From: Chloroflexota bacterium
GTDB taxonomy: Bacteria > Chloroflexota > Dehalococcoidia > Lucifugimonadales > UBA3495
NCBI GenBank assembly: GCA_002721995.1
Contig: PBMF01000039.1
Coordinates: 1 to 39,786, forward strand
Direction of reading: 5' to 3'
Length of the DNA stretch: 39,786 nt
Every line of letters starts with the position of its first letter. Position 1 is the first letter of the stretch. Shown here piece after piece: positions 8,415-16,271 of this stretch. Under the pieces are notes generated by a model that worked only from the letters and a program-made list of their open reading frames with translations, made no database searches and was not told the origin of the DNA. The position numbers and the translations under genes are program-made.

Positions 8415-8915
8415 CTATTTCCCGGTGAGCGTACGGACTGCCGCTACTGCGACCCCCCCAATATTTGCCGCTGCGGTAGCCCCTATAGATGTGTAGTAAA
8501 TCGGTGATTTGGTAGGCATGGCGCAGCATTCAATCTCCTGCGTCGAACCGTATTCAAATCCTATCCACGCTCCTACTATTCCTGTGCCGACGACCGCAAG
8601 AGCCGTACACACCAGGACCAGCATCTCCTCCCTATCCAACCTCAACCAGGCGAAGAAACAAGCTGTTCCCGCACCTAGTCCAGCTCCGGCGTAGAGCCAA
8701 CCCAGCCAAACATTCGCCGAAGAAAAACCGAAAAAAATGAAGAGGGCCCAAGCTACTCCGATACCTGTCATGCTCAGGACTAACCCTAAGCAGACCCCTA
8801 CAATCGTACGCCCGATGGGAAGTAAAAATGGACCGAGCTTGTCTCTTATGTCCTCGCCGGGCGTGATCTGCAATTTGGATGGGACCCCTTGGTATCTATA
8901 CGCACAATGCCGCAA
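8415..8915 (-). CDS. Small multi-pass membrane protein of unknown function
   Basis: Not recognised. The translation is hydrophobic, with about four membrane segments: PIGRTIVGVCLGLVLSM, GVAWALFIFFGF with ANVWLGWLYAGAGLGAG, LVLVCTALAVVGTGIVGAWIG, and a C-terminal AAANIGGVAVAAV. The N-terminal part ITPGEDIRDKLGP is polar. The start is uncertain: TTG 8915 and TTG 8873 are both possible and neither has a good ribosome site. A different frame is open from about 9064 to 8843 directly after a promoter and a GGGAGGGG site. A one-base slip at the G run near 8880 would join it to this protein. Base composition is visibly more AT-rich than in the neighbours. The gene separates oppB from the binding-protein gene, which suggests insertion. 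Confidence 0.6.
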   Translation of the reverse strand: MRHCAYRYQGVPSKLQITPGEDIRDKLGPFLLPIGRTIVGVCLGLVLSMTGIGVAWALFIFFGFSSANVWLGWLYAGAGLGAGTACFFAWLRLDREEMLVLVCTALAVVGTGIVGAWIGFEYGSTQEIECCAMPTKSPIYYTSIGATAAANIGGVAVAAVRTLTGK

Positions 8916-9086
8916 TTTGAATCAGGTCGGACGTTTCTCCTTTTCTGCTGGGCTGAAGACGCTTGAATCCGTAGGTTTTGTGTCTGGCTTATTGCCTGAA
9001 ATTCAGTCCTTTCTTCCAGTTTTTCGTTCGACCGGCGACGTGAAAGAGGGGGCCGGAAAATCAGTCCCCTCCCAAATTGCTAACTA

Positions 9087-9115
9087 GATATATACTATCG
9101 GCTTTGGCAAGTCAA
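9087..9115 (-). promoter_or_regulatory. Sigma70-type promoter of the membrane-protein gene (possibly of oppBCDF too)
   Basis: On the minus strand TTGACT (9115-9110), 17 nt, TATATC (9092-9087). The hexamers and the first bases after the -35 (TTGACTTGCCA) match the SBP1 promoter at 11464-11492. GGGAGGGG follows shortly downstream, at 9074-9067. Confidence 0.65.
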
Positions 9116-9371
9116 TAGGCTGAAAAGGAGCCTAAAACACGCATAAAAATGGGCATTCGAGACTGTTGAATCAGAGTCTTTGATACCATCCCGTAATAGG
9201 TATCCGCCAATTTCCGAGAAACCGTCTGATTTGGGTTAAAGCAGGGGGGAAGTTTCGAGGCAAACCCCTGTTTTCCTTGGGCCCAGTTGAGACTCCTTAA
9301 CGCCGTTTGGGATGCACCGGTCATCTCATCCGCGGGGAATGTCGGCCGCAGTCTTCAGGGGCCTGAAAGCC

Positions 9372-9405
9372 AATTGCCCGGCGGGGGATTCCTCGCCGGG
9401 CAATT
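9372..9405. terminator. Terminator hairpin downstream of SBP1
   Basis: AATTGCCCGGCG (9372-9383) pairs with CGCCGGGCAATT (9394-9405): a 12-bp perfect stem with a 10-nt loop. The T tract is better in the plus direction, but the hairpin sits right after the SBP1 stop and should limit read-through into the membrane-protein gene. Confidence 0.75.
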
Positions 9406-9439
9406 TTTCATCGATCAACCAAGTGGGCTGCTCGATCTG

Positions 9440-11242
9440 TTAACGGGGTTCGATGTATTCGAACCCATTGATCTGGCGCAGGTCGCCCTGTTTGACCTTG
9501 CCGTCCCAGATGGCGAGATTCGGGCCGACGGGCCATACGTTATCGAAAACGTAGAGACCGGTCTCGCCGAAGACATTGTCAAACTGCCAGCGGGCGATCT
9601 CCACCTCCAGGGCCTCCCGCTCGGCGCGGTTGGTGGTTCCCTGGACCACCGGAATCTTCTCTTCCAAGAACGGGTGCTCGGTGCCGTAACTGAAGACGGA
9701 GTCGTTCAGATAGTTAGCGAATCCCTGCACCGGCGCCAAGCGTATGGCGACCGAGTGGCAGGTGATGCCTTCATACGTCCGGGCTACCAGCGTCGGGCGC
9801 AGGGTGCCGTAGGGTACGTTCTGGAAGGTAACGTCCAGACCGATATCATCCCAGTACTGGGCTATGGCCTCACAGGCCTCGACCTCGGAGGGCGCACCGC
9901 GCAGTGCCGGGGTCAGGGTCACGGAGAAACCGTTGGGATACCCAGCATCGGCCAGGAGGGTCTTTGCTTTGTCAGGATTGAACTCCCAGACCATATCATC
10001 GGGCAGACGGGCCGCATCGGGTCCGCCCCAGTCCCTGAGGGCCAAGGGTTTGCCGAATCCCAGCAGGAGCTCGTCAACGATGGTCTGCCGGTCGATGGAT
10101 ATGGACAGTGCTTCCCTTACCTTGCGGGCGATCTCCCATTCGGTCGAGCTGGTGTCGGCATTGGGCGATACCCAGGGAAGGTCGGTGTTGTAGTTTGGCC
10201 ACTGGTCAGCGGTGCCAACGTTCACATAGGTCTGACCGTAGATGTTCAGACCGGCCTGTCCGGCGTCGGGGACCTGCATCAGCAGGGCGCCGTCGACGCT
10301 CTCCACCTCGGAGATGGAGTCCAGGGCCATAACGAAGGTGTCCAGATTACCGGTCTTGAAGCCGGCGACGCGGGCGGACTCTTCGGGGATTTCCCATTCC
10401 ACCATCTCGGCGAAGGTGGGGGTCTGGCGCCAGTGGTCTTCGACCGCTTCCAGCGTCCAGAACTCGCCGGTCTTCCACTCGCCGATGGACCATGGTCCGG
10501 TGGCGGCGGTGTTCCGGTTCGCTTCTTCTTCACCCTCTTGGTCGAACTGCTTCTTGCTCACGATCCAAGCCATGGTGGCGCGGGGTGTGGCCAGCAATTC
10601 GAAGATCGGCACGTCCGAGAATGGCGATCCGGAGTCGACGACCCAGGTGTAATCGTCGGGCGTTGATTGGCTACCGTCTTCGGCGAAGAAGATCTTCTTG
10701 GCGTTGGAAGCGCGGGGGTGCTTCTCGCTATTGGCTAATTGGTCAAAGGAGAATACGACGTCTTCCACTGTCATTTCGCCAAAGCCCTTGTGGAACTGGA
10801 CTCCCTTACGGATCTTGTACGTCCAGACCTGTCCATCGGGCGAGATGTCCCAACCTTCGGCCAGCATCGGAACAACCTTGTTGCTGTCGAAGTCGTACAT
10901 GCCCAGGGTCTCGGTGATGGGGGCGGCGTTGTTCAGGAATATCTGGGGGTTTCCGGCCAGTTTGGGATTACCGAAGTAGGGCCCCAATTCCTTCTGGCCG
11001 ACGTTGATGGTCCCCGAGGGCGCTGCGGCCATTGCCGGCGCTTCAGTGGGGGCCACGGTCGCGTCGGGGGCCGTTGTCGCACCGGCTGCGGGCACCGCGG
11101 TTGGTGCCGTGGTTGCCGGCGGCGCTGAGACAGGCGTCGCAGTCGCCGATGAGCCGCACGCTAGGATGGCGGCCAGCAGGAGAGCCAAGGGTCCTAGAAT
11201 CATTGCCTTTGGGTGCTTCAACCAATGGTTCAAGTGGGACAT
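9440..11242 (-). CDS. ABC transporter substrate-binding lipoprotein, SBP family 5 (copy 1)
   Basis: A 600-residue extracytoplasmic solute-binding protein of the peptide/nickel (SBP_bac_5) family. The signal peptide HWLKHPKAMILGPLALLLAA ends in a lipobox with Cys29, then an Ala/Thr/Pro linker runs to about residue 75. The domain begins with GTINVGQKELGPYF and has the family block GVQFHKGFGEMTVEDVVFSF. The start is placed at ATG 11242 because the paralogue at 11842-13644 begins with the same MSHLNHWLKHPK. GGAGG ends only 1 nt before this ATG, so a TTG 9 nt further in could be the real initiator. It probably feeds OppBCDF. The promoter lies about 220 nt upstream, with a structured leader between. 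It is a tandem duplicate of its neighbour. Confidence 0.93.
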   Translation of the reverse strand: MSHLNHWLKHPKAMILGPLALLLAAILACGSSATATPVSAPPATTAPTAVPAAGATTAPDATVAPTEAPAMAAAPSGTINVGQKELGPYFGNPKLAGNPQIFLNNAAPITETLGMYDFDSNKVVPMLAEGWDISPDGQVWTYKIRKGVQFHKGFGEMTVEDVVFSFDQLANSEKHPRASNAKKIFFAEDGSQSTPDDYTWVVDSGSPFSDVPIFELLATPRATMAWIVSKKQFDQEGEEEANRNTAATGPWSIGEWKTGEFWTLEAVEDHWRQTPTFAEMVEWEIPEESARVAGFKTGNLDTFVMALDSISEVESVDGALLMQVPDAGQAGLNIYGQTYVNVGTADQWPNYNTDLPWVSPNADTSSTEWEIARKVREALSISIDRQTIVDELLLGFGKPLALRDWGGPDAARLPDDMVWEFNPDKAKTLLADAGYPNGFSVTLTPALRGAPSEVEACEAIAQYWDDIGLDVTFQNVPYGTLRPTLVARTYEGITCHSVAIRLAPVQGFANYLNDSVFSYGTEHPFLEEKIPVVQGTTNRAEREALEVEIARWQFDNVFGETGLYVFDNVWPVGPNLAIWDGKVKQGDLRQINGFEYIEPR

Positions 11243-11273
11243 ACCTCCAATCTTTAATCGGGTGGGCTCCGGC

Positions 11274-11322
11274 AAATCAATGCACTGCTGCCGCTGGATA
11301 ACGGCGCCAGTGCAAACGATTT
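11274..11322 (-). promoter_or_regulatory. Structured 5' leader element of SBP1
   Basis: In the minus-strand transcript three nested stems can form: AAATC with GATTT (outer), TGCACTG with CAGTGCA (middle) and GCCG with CGGC (inner, around TTATCCAG). It lies 32 nt before the SBP1 start. The second binding-protein leader has a similar element at 13675-13724. Function unknown; it may be a cis-regulatory RNA or an mRNA stabiliser. Confidence 0.5.
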
Positions 11323-11365
11323 CTGATATTTCAGTCACCGGCCTTCCGCGGCCAGCAACCCATGG

Positions 11366-11400
11366 AACAATAATGATATTAATATAAGAATATTATTGTT
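11366..11400. repeat. AT-rich inverted repeat in the SBP1 leader
   Basis: AACAATAAT (11366-11374) and ATTATTGTT (11392-11400) are exact complements around a 17-nt AT-rich loop. It lies within the predicted SBP1 untranslated leader, in a stretch (about 11366-11640) far more AT-rich than the rest of the window. Confidence 0.6.
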
Positions 11401-11463
11401 TTTATTGGCAGATAAAAATCAAAAGATTAATGTAAAACATTCATATTTTTCGATAGTCTGACA

Positions 11464-11492
11464 GATATACGCGATGTCAGGTGGCAAGTCAA
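11464..11492 (-). promoter_or_regulatory. Sigma70-type promoter of SBP1
   Basis: On the minus strand TTGACT (11492-11487), 17 nt, TATATC (11469-11464). The start would fall near 11457, giving a leader of about 215 nt. The flanks resemble the SBP2 promoter (ATCTTGAC before, a TCAGA motif after), so promoter and gene were duplicated together. Confidence 0.7.
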
Positions 11493-11715
11493 GATTCAAC
11501 TGGGATATATATCATCTAAAACTTCGTAGATTACCGGTGATTGATGTTTGTGACTATACAAATCGAGTATGTATATAGCGAAATCGTTACACACTCTGAA
11601 GTTTTGATAGTCAAAAAGTTGAAGACATCCAATTCGATGTACTTCGCGGTTTTAGGGAGGTCGCTCCGGGGAGACGGGGAAAGGCAAATCTCAGGTGAAC
11701 CGCTGGGGGGAGAAA

Positions 11716-11776
11716 CGAAAAAAGCCCGGTGGGACGGTGAAGAACCTATCTGTTCTCTTCCGTTCCACCGGGCCTA
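11716..11776. terminator. Intrinsic terminator of SBP2
   Basis: GCCCGGTGGGACGG (11724-11737) pairs, with one mismatch on the transcribed strand, with CCGTTCCACCGGGC (11760-11773). An inner AGAAC/GTTCT stem extends the hairpin. On the minus strand the hairpin is followed by TTTTTT. It separates the two binding-protein transcripts. Confidence 0.85.
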
Positions 11777-11841
11777 ATTGTGGCCGATGCACTGGAAAGT
11801 GCGTATTTGACCAGACCGAGCCGAATTACGGCTTGGGGCGC

Positions 11842-13644
11842 TTAACGGGGTTTGATGTACTCGAACCCGTTGATCTGGCGCAGGTCACCCTGCTTGATGA
11901 AGCCGTCCCACGGCTGGATGTTCGGCCCGACCGGCCAGATGTTGTCATTGACGTACAGACCGGTCATGGCGAAGACGTTATCGTAATTCCAGCGAGCCAG
12001 GGCATCCTCGGCGGCCACGCGGTCCGGATTGAGGATCGAGCTTTTGGTCGCGGCGATGTTGTCTTCCAGGAACTGATGCTCGGCGCCGTAGCTAAACGGC
12101 GAAGCATTGGTGAAGCTGGCATAACCCTGGGTGGGAGCCAGGCGTATGGATACCGAGTGACAGGTCGCGCCCTGGTAGGTACGGGCGACCAACGTGGGGC
12201 GCAGCGTACCGTAGGGCAGGTTCTGGAAATGTACATTTATGCCGATGTCATCCCAGTACTGGGCGATGGCTTCGCGGGCCTCGACTTCAGAGGGAGCGCC
12301 GCGTATGGCGGGCGTCAAAGTGATGTCGAAACCGTCGGGGTAGCCGGCTTCGGCCAGCAGTGCTTTCGCTGCATCGGGATCGTAATCCCAGATCATGTCA
12401 TCTTCGTACCGGGCCTCATGGGGACCACCCCAACCCTGAAGGACGTTGGTATGGCCGAAGCCCAGCAGCAGCTCATCAATGATGGTCTGCCGGTCAATGG
12501 CAATGCTCAAAGCCCTGCGGACCTTGACGGCGTTCTGCCAGTCTTCGGTGGACTCGTCGGCCGAGGCGGAGACCCACGGCAGTTCGGGGTCGTAGTTGGG
12601 CCAGGGCTCGTCAGAGTCCTTGGCGTTCAGGTGAGTGGCTCCGTAGAAGTTGAGGCCAGACTGGGCGGCGTTCGGCACCTGCATCAGCATGGCGCCGTCC
12701 ACGGATTCCACCTCGGAGATGGAGTCCAGGGCCATGACGAAGGTGTCCAGCTGACCGGTCTTGAAACCAGCCACCCGGGCAGACTCCTCAGGAATCTCCC
12801 ACTGGATCATTTCGGCGAAGTTGGGGGTCTGGCGCCAGTGGTCTTCGACCGCTTCCAGCGTCCAGAACTCGCCGGTCTTCCACTCGACGATGGACCATGG
12901 TCCGGTGGCGGCGGTGTTCCGGTTCACTTCCTCTTCGCCTTCCTTTTCGTATTGCTTCTTGCTGATGATCCAGGCGCTCACCGACCGGGGTGTGCCCAGC
13001 AGCTCCAGGATGGGAACATCGGAGAATGGGACTCCAGAGTCCACCACCCAGGTGTATTCGTCAGTAACGGTCTGACTTCCGGTCTCAGCAAAGAAGATTT
13101 CATTGGCCACAGAGGCACGCGCATGCTTCTCGCTGTTTGCCACCTGATTAAAGGAGAAGGCCACGTCTTCAGCGGTCATCTCGCCAAAGCCCTTGTGGAA
13201 CTGCACACCCTTCCGGATGTTGTAGGTCCACACCTGGCCGTCGGGAGAAATGTCCCAGCTTTCGGCCAGCATGGGTAACACAGCGTCGCCTTCAAAGGCG
13301 TGGATTCCCAATGTCTCCGTTATCGGAGCAGCATTGTTCAGGAAAATCTGGGGGTTACCCGCCAATTTGGGACTTCCGAAATAGGGTCCCAGCTCCTTTT
13401 GGCCAACGCTCAGCGTGCCGGAAGGGCCGGTCATCGCCGGGGCCTCGGTGGGGGCCACGGTAGCCCCGGGAGCTGTTGTCGAACCCGCTGCGGGCACCTC
13501 AGTGGGTGCGGTGGTTGCCGGCGGCGCTGAGACAGGCGTCGCAGTCGCCGATGACCCGCAAGCCACTATGGCGGCAAGTAAGAGCGCCAATGGTCCGAGG
13601 ATCAATGTCTTGGGGTGCTTCAACCAGTGGTTCAAGTGGGACAT
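11842..13644 (-). CDS. ABC transporter substrate-binding lipoprotein, SBP family 5 (copy 2)
   Basis: 600 residues, the same length as copy 1 and clearly its paralogue: near-identical signal peptide, lipobox Cys29, Ala/Thr/Pro linker, shared blocks such as GQKELGPYFG and NAAPITETLG, and the same C-terminal QINGFEYI-PR. It diverges most in the middle of the mature domain (around residues 330-400 and 490-540), where family 5 proteins contact ligand, so the two copies may bind different solutes. The start is ATG 13644, again with GGAGG only 1 nt upstream. It has its own promoter, leader and terminator. No permease genes lie beside it apart from oppBCDF, so both copies probably share that translocator. 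Confidence 0.93.
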   Translation of the reverse strand: MSHLNHWLKHPKTLILGPLALLLAAIVACGSSATATPVSAPPATTAPTEVPAAGSTTAPGATVAPTEAPAMTGPSGTLSVGQKELGPYFGSPKLAGNPQIFLNNAAPITETLGIHAFEGDAVLPMLAESWDISPDGQVWTYNIRKGVQFHKGFGEMTAEDVAFSFNQVANSEKHARASVANEIFFAETGSQTVTDEYTWVVDSGVPFSDVPILELLGTPRSVSAWIISKKQYEKEGEEEVNRNTAATGPWSIVEWKTGEFWTLEAVEDHWRQTPNFAEMIQWEIPEESARVAGFKTGQLDTFVMALDSISEVESVDGAMLMQVPNAAQSGLNFYGATHLNAKDSDEPWPNYDPELPWVSASADESTEDWQNAVKVRRALSIAIDRQTIIDELLLGFGHTNVLQGWGGPHEARYEDDMIWDYDPDAAKALLAEAGYPDGFDITLTPAIRGAPSEVEAREAIAQYWDDIGINVHFQNLPYGTLRPTLVARTYQGATCHSVSIRLAPTQGYASFTNASPFSYGAEHQFLEDNIAATKSSILNPDRVAAEDALARWNYDNVFAMTGLYVNDNIWPVGPNIQPWDGFIKQGDLRQINGFEYIKPR

Positions 13645-13674
13645 ACCTCCGTCGTTTTAGGTTTTGGGCTTGGC

Positions 13675-13724
13675 AAATCTCCGCACTGCTTGGGTCGTAT
13701 TCGGCCCTGCGGTGCAGGTGATTT
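13675..13724 (-). promoter_or_regulatory. Structured 5' leader element of SBP2
   Basis: Counterpart of 11274-11322: AAATC/GATTT outer pairing, then a GCACCG/CAGTGC-type middle stem and a GGGCCG/CGACCC-type inner stem, each with one A-C mismatch in the RNA. AGAAATC...TGCAC at one end and GATTTGCC...AGCCCA at the other are conserved with the SBP1 leader. It lies 31 nt before the start codon. Confidence 0.45.
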
Positions 13725-13867
13725 CTAAAAAAGGCCGCCGGCCTTTTGGAGGCCAACGGACCCGTTGTTTGTAATTGCTGAATTAATCGAATGGATATTG
13801 TATGTCAACACACTATACGGTCGGGATATATATGCGGAAAAATAATATATATTCGCAAAATCTGATA

Positions 13868-13896
13868 GTTATACGTAGTGCCAGGTATCAGGTCAA
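13868..13896 (-). promoter_or_regulatory. Sigma70-type promoter of SBP2
   Basis: On the minus strand TTGACC (13896-13891), 17 nt, TATAAC (13873-13868), predicting a leader of about 217 nt, the same as for SBP1. The remainder of 13897-14096 shows only the weak hairpin near 14020-14057. Confidence 0.7.
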
Positions 13897-14019
13897 GATA
13901 CTGGGGTACTGGGATTATTCGGAATTGGAGTATTTCCTATCTGTGGGCGGTTAGAGGGGAGTATTTGGTGCGGAGGCCGACCGAATTCGTTACAGGGACG
14001 GATTTAATAACGGGCACGA

Positions 14020-14057
14020 AGCAAGGAAGACCGAGTCGGCTGAGACCCGGTCTTGCT
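14020..14057. terminator. Possible terminator of the PAC2 gene
   Basis: AAGACCG and CGGTCTT, extended by AGCAAG/CTTGCT with a 2-nt bulge, form a hairpin about 40 nt past the PAC2 stop on the minus strand. There is no real T tract, so the call is weak. Confidence 0.4.
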
Positions 14058-14096
14058 GGGGAAATTCCGTTCGAAAAGGTCTAGGGGAGTGGTCTG

Positions 14097-14984
14097 CTAT
14101 GAGGAGAGATCTGTTGGAGGCCGGCGCTGTTCGCCCCTCAGGAACTGTTCCAGGTCACGGACCAACTCCTGGGGATCCGGGATCTCGATGGCGGCAACGG
14201 CCTCGTCGTACTGTCCTTCCAGTTTGGTGACATACGAGCTGATCTGGTCGTCTTTTTCCACGGCCTTGGCCACTTCACCATTGAATGTGGCGGCGGCCGA
14301 CTGGATGTCTGTCAGGTCCAGGGGAAGGTCAAGGAGTTTGAGCAGGACCTGGAGCAGAGTGGAACCCACCCGGTAATTGGGTGCGGCCTGAAGGTAGTGG
14401 GAGGTGTGCCCCCAGATGGACGTGTACTCCATTCCCTCGTCCAAACAGGCCTGCATAACGGCTGAACTTATGCCCGTTGGGCCCTGGTAATTGGACGAGC
14501 GTATGCCCTGGCTTTCCAGGAATTCGCTTAACTGGGGTTGGCTGGCGGACCCGCTCAATTTGACGGGCCTGGTGTGGGGCACGGCGTCCAACAACGCGCC
14601 GATGTGGATGACCGATCTCACGCCGTGGTCGCTGGCCACCTTGGCCACGGTCTTGGAAAATGTGCGCCATTTCAGGTTTGGTTCAACGCCCACAAAGACC
14701 ATCACTCCCCGGTCGGAGCCGGGGGCGGATAGATAGGAAAAGTCGTTCGCCGGCCACTGAATGTGACGTTTTCCGTCCCTGGTCCGGGAGGAATAGGGAC
14801 GGGTCTGGGAGAAGTCGTAAAACTCCTCGGGGTCTATATCGGCGAACTTCTTGGCCTGGAGTTTGCGCTGCAGGAACTTTATGGCGCTGGTCGCGCCCTC
14901 GGCGGCATCGGCCCAGCCGCTGAAGGCGATCACCATCTTGTCTAGCTTGATGCCAGGGGTTTCGTGGATGGTCAGGTGGTCCAT
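14097..14984 (-). CDS. PAC2 family protein (proteasome-assembly-chaperone-like)
   Basis: About 295 residues. The start MDHLTIHETPGI, then MVIAFSGWADAAEGAT, GVEPNLKWRTF and the block GPTGISSAVMQACLDEGMEYTSIWGHTSHYLQAAPNY, are characteristic of bacterial and archaeal PAC2 proteins. The fold is shared with eukaryotic proteasome assembly chaperone 2; the bacterial role is unproven, and a proteasome link cannot be inferred here because no proteasome gene is in the window. The C-terminal 60 residues are acidic and probably helical. ATG 14984 is preferred over TTG 14999 because MDHLTIHE is the usual family start. A TTGAGA-18-TATGCT promoter lies upstream. It appears monocistronic. Confidence 0.88.
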   Translation of the reverse strand: MDHLTIHETPGIKLDKMVIAFSGWADAAEGATSAIKFLQRKLQAKKFADIDPEEFYDFSQTRPYSSRTRDGKRHIQWPANDFSYLSAPGSDRGVMVFVGVEPNLKWRTFSKTVAKVASDHGVRSVIHIGALLDAVPHTRPVKLSGSASQPQLSEFLESQGIRSSNYQGPTGISSAVMQACLDEGMEYTSIWGHTSHYLQAAPNYRVGSTLLQVLLKLLDLPLDLTDIQSAAATFNGEVAKAVEKDDQISSYVTKLEGQYDEAVAAIEIPDPQELVRDLEQFLRGEQRRPPTDLSS

Positions 14985-15046
14985 GTGTCTTGAATCCAAC
15001 TTTTGGGATTATTCCTGCTAGATAGTGCCCAGTGCCCGCTAAGCCC

Positions 15047-15076
15047 AGCATATCACCGGGTGCAAATTACTCTCAA
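15047..15076 (-). promoter_or_regulatory. Putative promoter of the PAC2 gene
   Basis: On the minus strand TTGAGA (15076-15071), 18 nt, TATGCT (15052-15047), about 60 nt before the PAC2 start. Confidence 0.5.
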
Positions 15077-15135
15077 GGACGCCCGGTACGGCCCGGAAGT
15101 CCGAAATCCGCCGTCATCCCCCTTTTATTGAAGGA

Positions 15136-16266
15136 CTACGAATCGAACCGGTCCAGCTTGAACAGGCTGATCTCGTGGGTGGTCTCGCCGTGTTGGGCCA
15201 GGTCGGCCATTATCTCTCCGATGACGCTGGCGAATTTGAAACCGTGTCCCGAGAATCCCGCCGCCACCGATACCTGGGGGTGGGTGGGCAGCCGATCGAT
15301 GATGAAGTGTTCATCCGGGGTGTTGGTGTAGATGCAGGTCTTCAATGACAGCACCGGCCCGGCGGCCAGCGGGAAATAGCGGCCAACGAATTGGCGCAGG
15401 ACTTCTTCGTCCTCGGAGTGTACCTCCCGGTCCATGTTGTCTGGGTCCACCTGCTGGAGCAAATGATGGGACCGGCCGATCTTGAAACCGGGGACGCTGT
15501 AACTGGGAAATCCGTAGTATCGACCCTCCTCGGCCAGCACGCCGAACACGGGGAACGACTCAGGCCGGAACAGTTCCGGGCGCTCCGGCTGGAACCAGCC
15601 CAGCACCTGCCGTTCGGGTACGGCGTACTTGGCCACCTGAGGGGCCAATTTGGCAGCCCAGGCGCCGGCGGTCACCACCAGTTTGTTCGCGGTGTAGGTG
15701 TCCCGGTCGGTGCGGACCCGCACGCCCTCTCCGAGAGGTTCCCAGTCCTGGACCGTCTCCCGGCCGTGGACCTCGCCCCCGGCGTCCAGGGCGGCGCGGA
15801 CGTGCTCCACGATGCAGCGTTCCGGCAGCAGAAACCCGCCGTCGGCCTGGTAGATGGAGGCGATGTCCTCGGTCAGCTGATACCCGGGAAACCTGCGTCC
15901 CAACTCGGCGGAGGTCAGGATGTCGTAGGGGATGTTGTGGACGTCGCAGGACTCCTTGGCGCCAAGAAAGAAAGGGCTCTCCGGTGGGCCGGCCCGGACC
16001 GAGCCGGTGGTGACCACCAGCCGTTCGCCCGAGGCGTTCTCCAGCTGATGCCACAGCTCGTAGGCCCGGCGCACCAGGGGGACGTAGGAAGGGTGCTCCT
16101 GGAGGGTGTACCGGATCATCCGCGAGTAGCCATGGGAGGAGCCCATGTTGTGGGGGATGTCGTACTGCTCCAGCCCCAGGACCTTGAGCCCACGCCTGGC
16201 CAGGTGATAGACGGCGGCGCTGCCCATGCCGCCGACGCCGATCACTATGGCGTCGTAGTTGGCCAA
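15136..16266 (-). CDS. FAD-dependent oxidase of the monomeric sarcosine oxidase / N-methyltryptophan oxidase family
   Basis: 376 residues, the usual length of monomeric sarcosine oxidases. The N-terminal dinucleotide motif is IVIGVGGMGSAAVYHLARRG, ending at LEQYDIPHNMGSSHG with the Arg-rich SRMIRYT typical of MSOX/SolA. Cys311 in KTCIYTNTPDEHFIID aligns with the cysteine that holds FAD covalently in MSOX. GFSGHGFKFASVIGE is the C-terminal FAD site. It oxidises a secondary or N-methylated amine or amino acid with O2, releasing H2O2; the exact substrate is unknown. TTG 16266 is the start; it lies only a few bases after the SMP-30 stop, so it is the last gene of a four-gene operon. Confidence 0.9.
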   Translation of the reverse strand: MANYDAIVIGVGGMGSAAVYHLARRGLKVLGLEQYDIPHNMGSSHGYSRMIRYTLQEHPSYVPLVRRAYELWHQLENASGERLVVTTGSVRAGPPESPFFLGAKESCDVHNIPYDILTSAELGRRFPGYQLTEDIASIYQADGGFLLPERCIVEHVRAALDAGGEVHGRETVQDWEPLGEGVRVRTDRDTYTANKLVVTAGAWAAKLAPQVAKYAVPERQVLGWFQPERPELFRPESFPVFGVLAEEGRYYGFPSYSVPGFKIGRSHHLLQQVDPDNMDREVHSEDEEVLRQFVGRYFPLAAGPVLSLKTCIYTNTPDEHFIIDRLPTHPQVSVAAGFSGHGFKFASVIGEIMADLAQHGETTHEISLFKLDRFDS

Positions 16267-16271
16267 TTGGA

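Larger units (their letters stand above)
8916..9439. other. Low-GC stretch without an assigned gene
   Basis: It holds, from high to low coordinates, the SBP1 terminator hairpin (9372-9405), a CAGGGG/CCCCTG hairpin (9242-9270), a small TAGGCT/AGCCTA hairpin (9116-9134), the promoter at 9087-9115, and a minus-strand frame open from about 9064 to 8843 that lacks a standard start codon. The 70-codon minus frame at 9112-9324 has no ribosome site or recognisable content. Confidence 0.6.

Noticed and set aside
9112-9324. 70-codon minus-strand open frame
   Set aside because: It has no ribosome site, composition unlike a protein, overlaps hairpins, and lies between a terminator and a promoter.
9287-13278. 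Long plus-strand open frames (459 and 527 codons) opposite the two binding-protein genes
   Set aside because: They are antisense to clearly coding SBP genes, have no ribosome sites or recognisable domains, and follow from GC-rich codon usage on the real strand.
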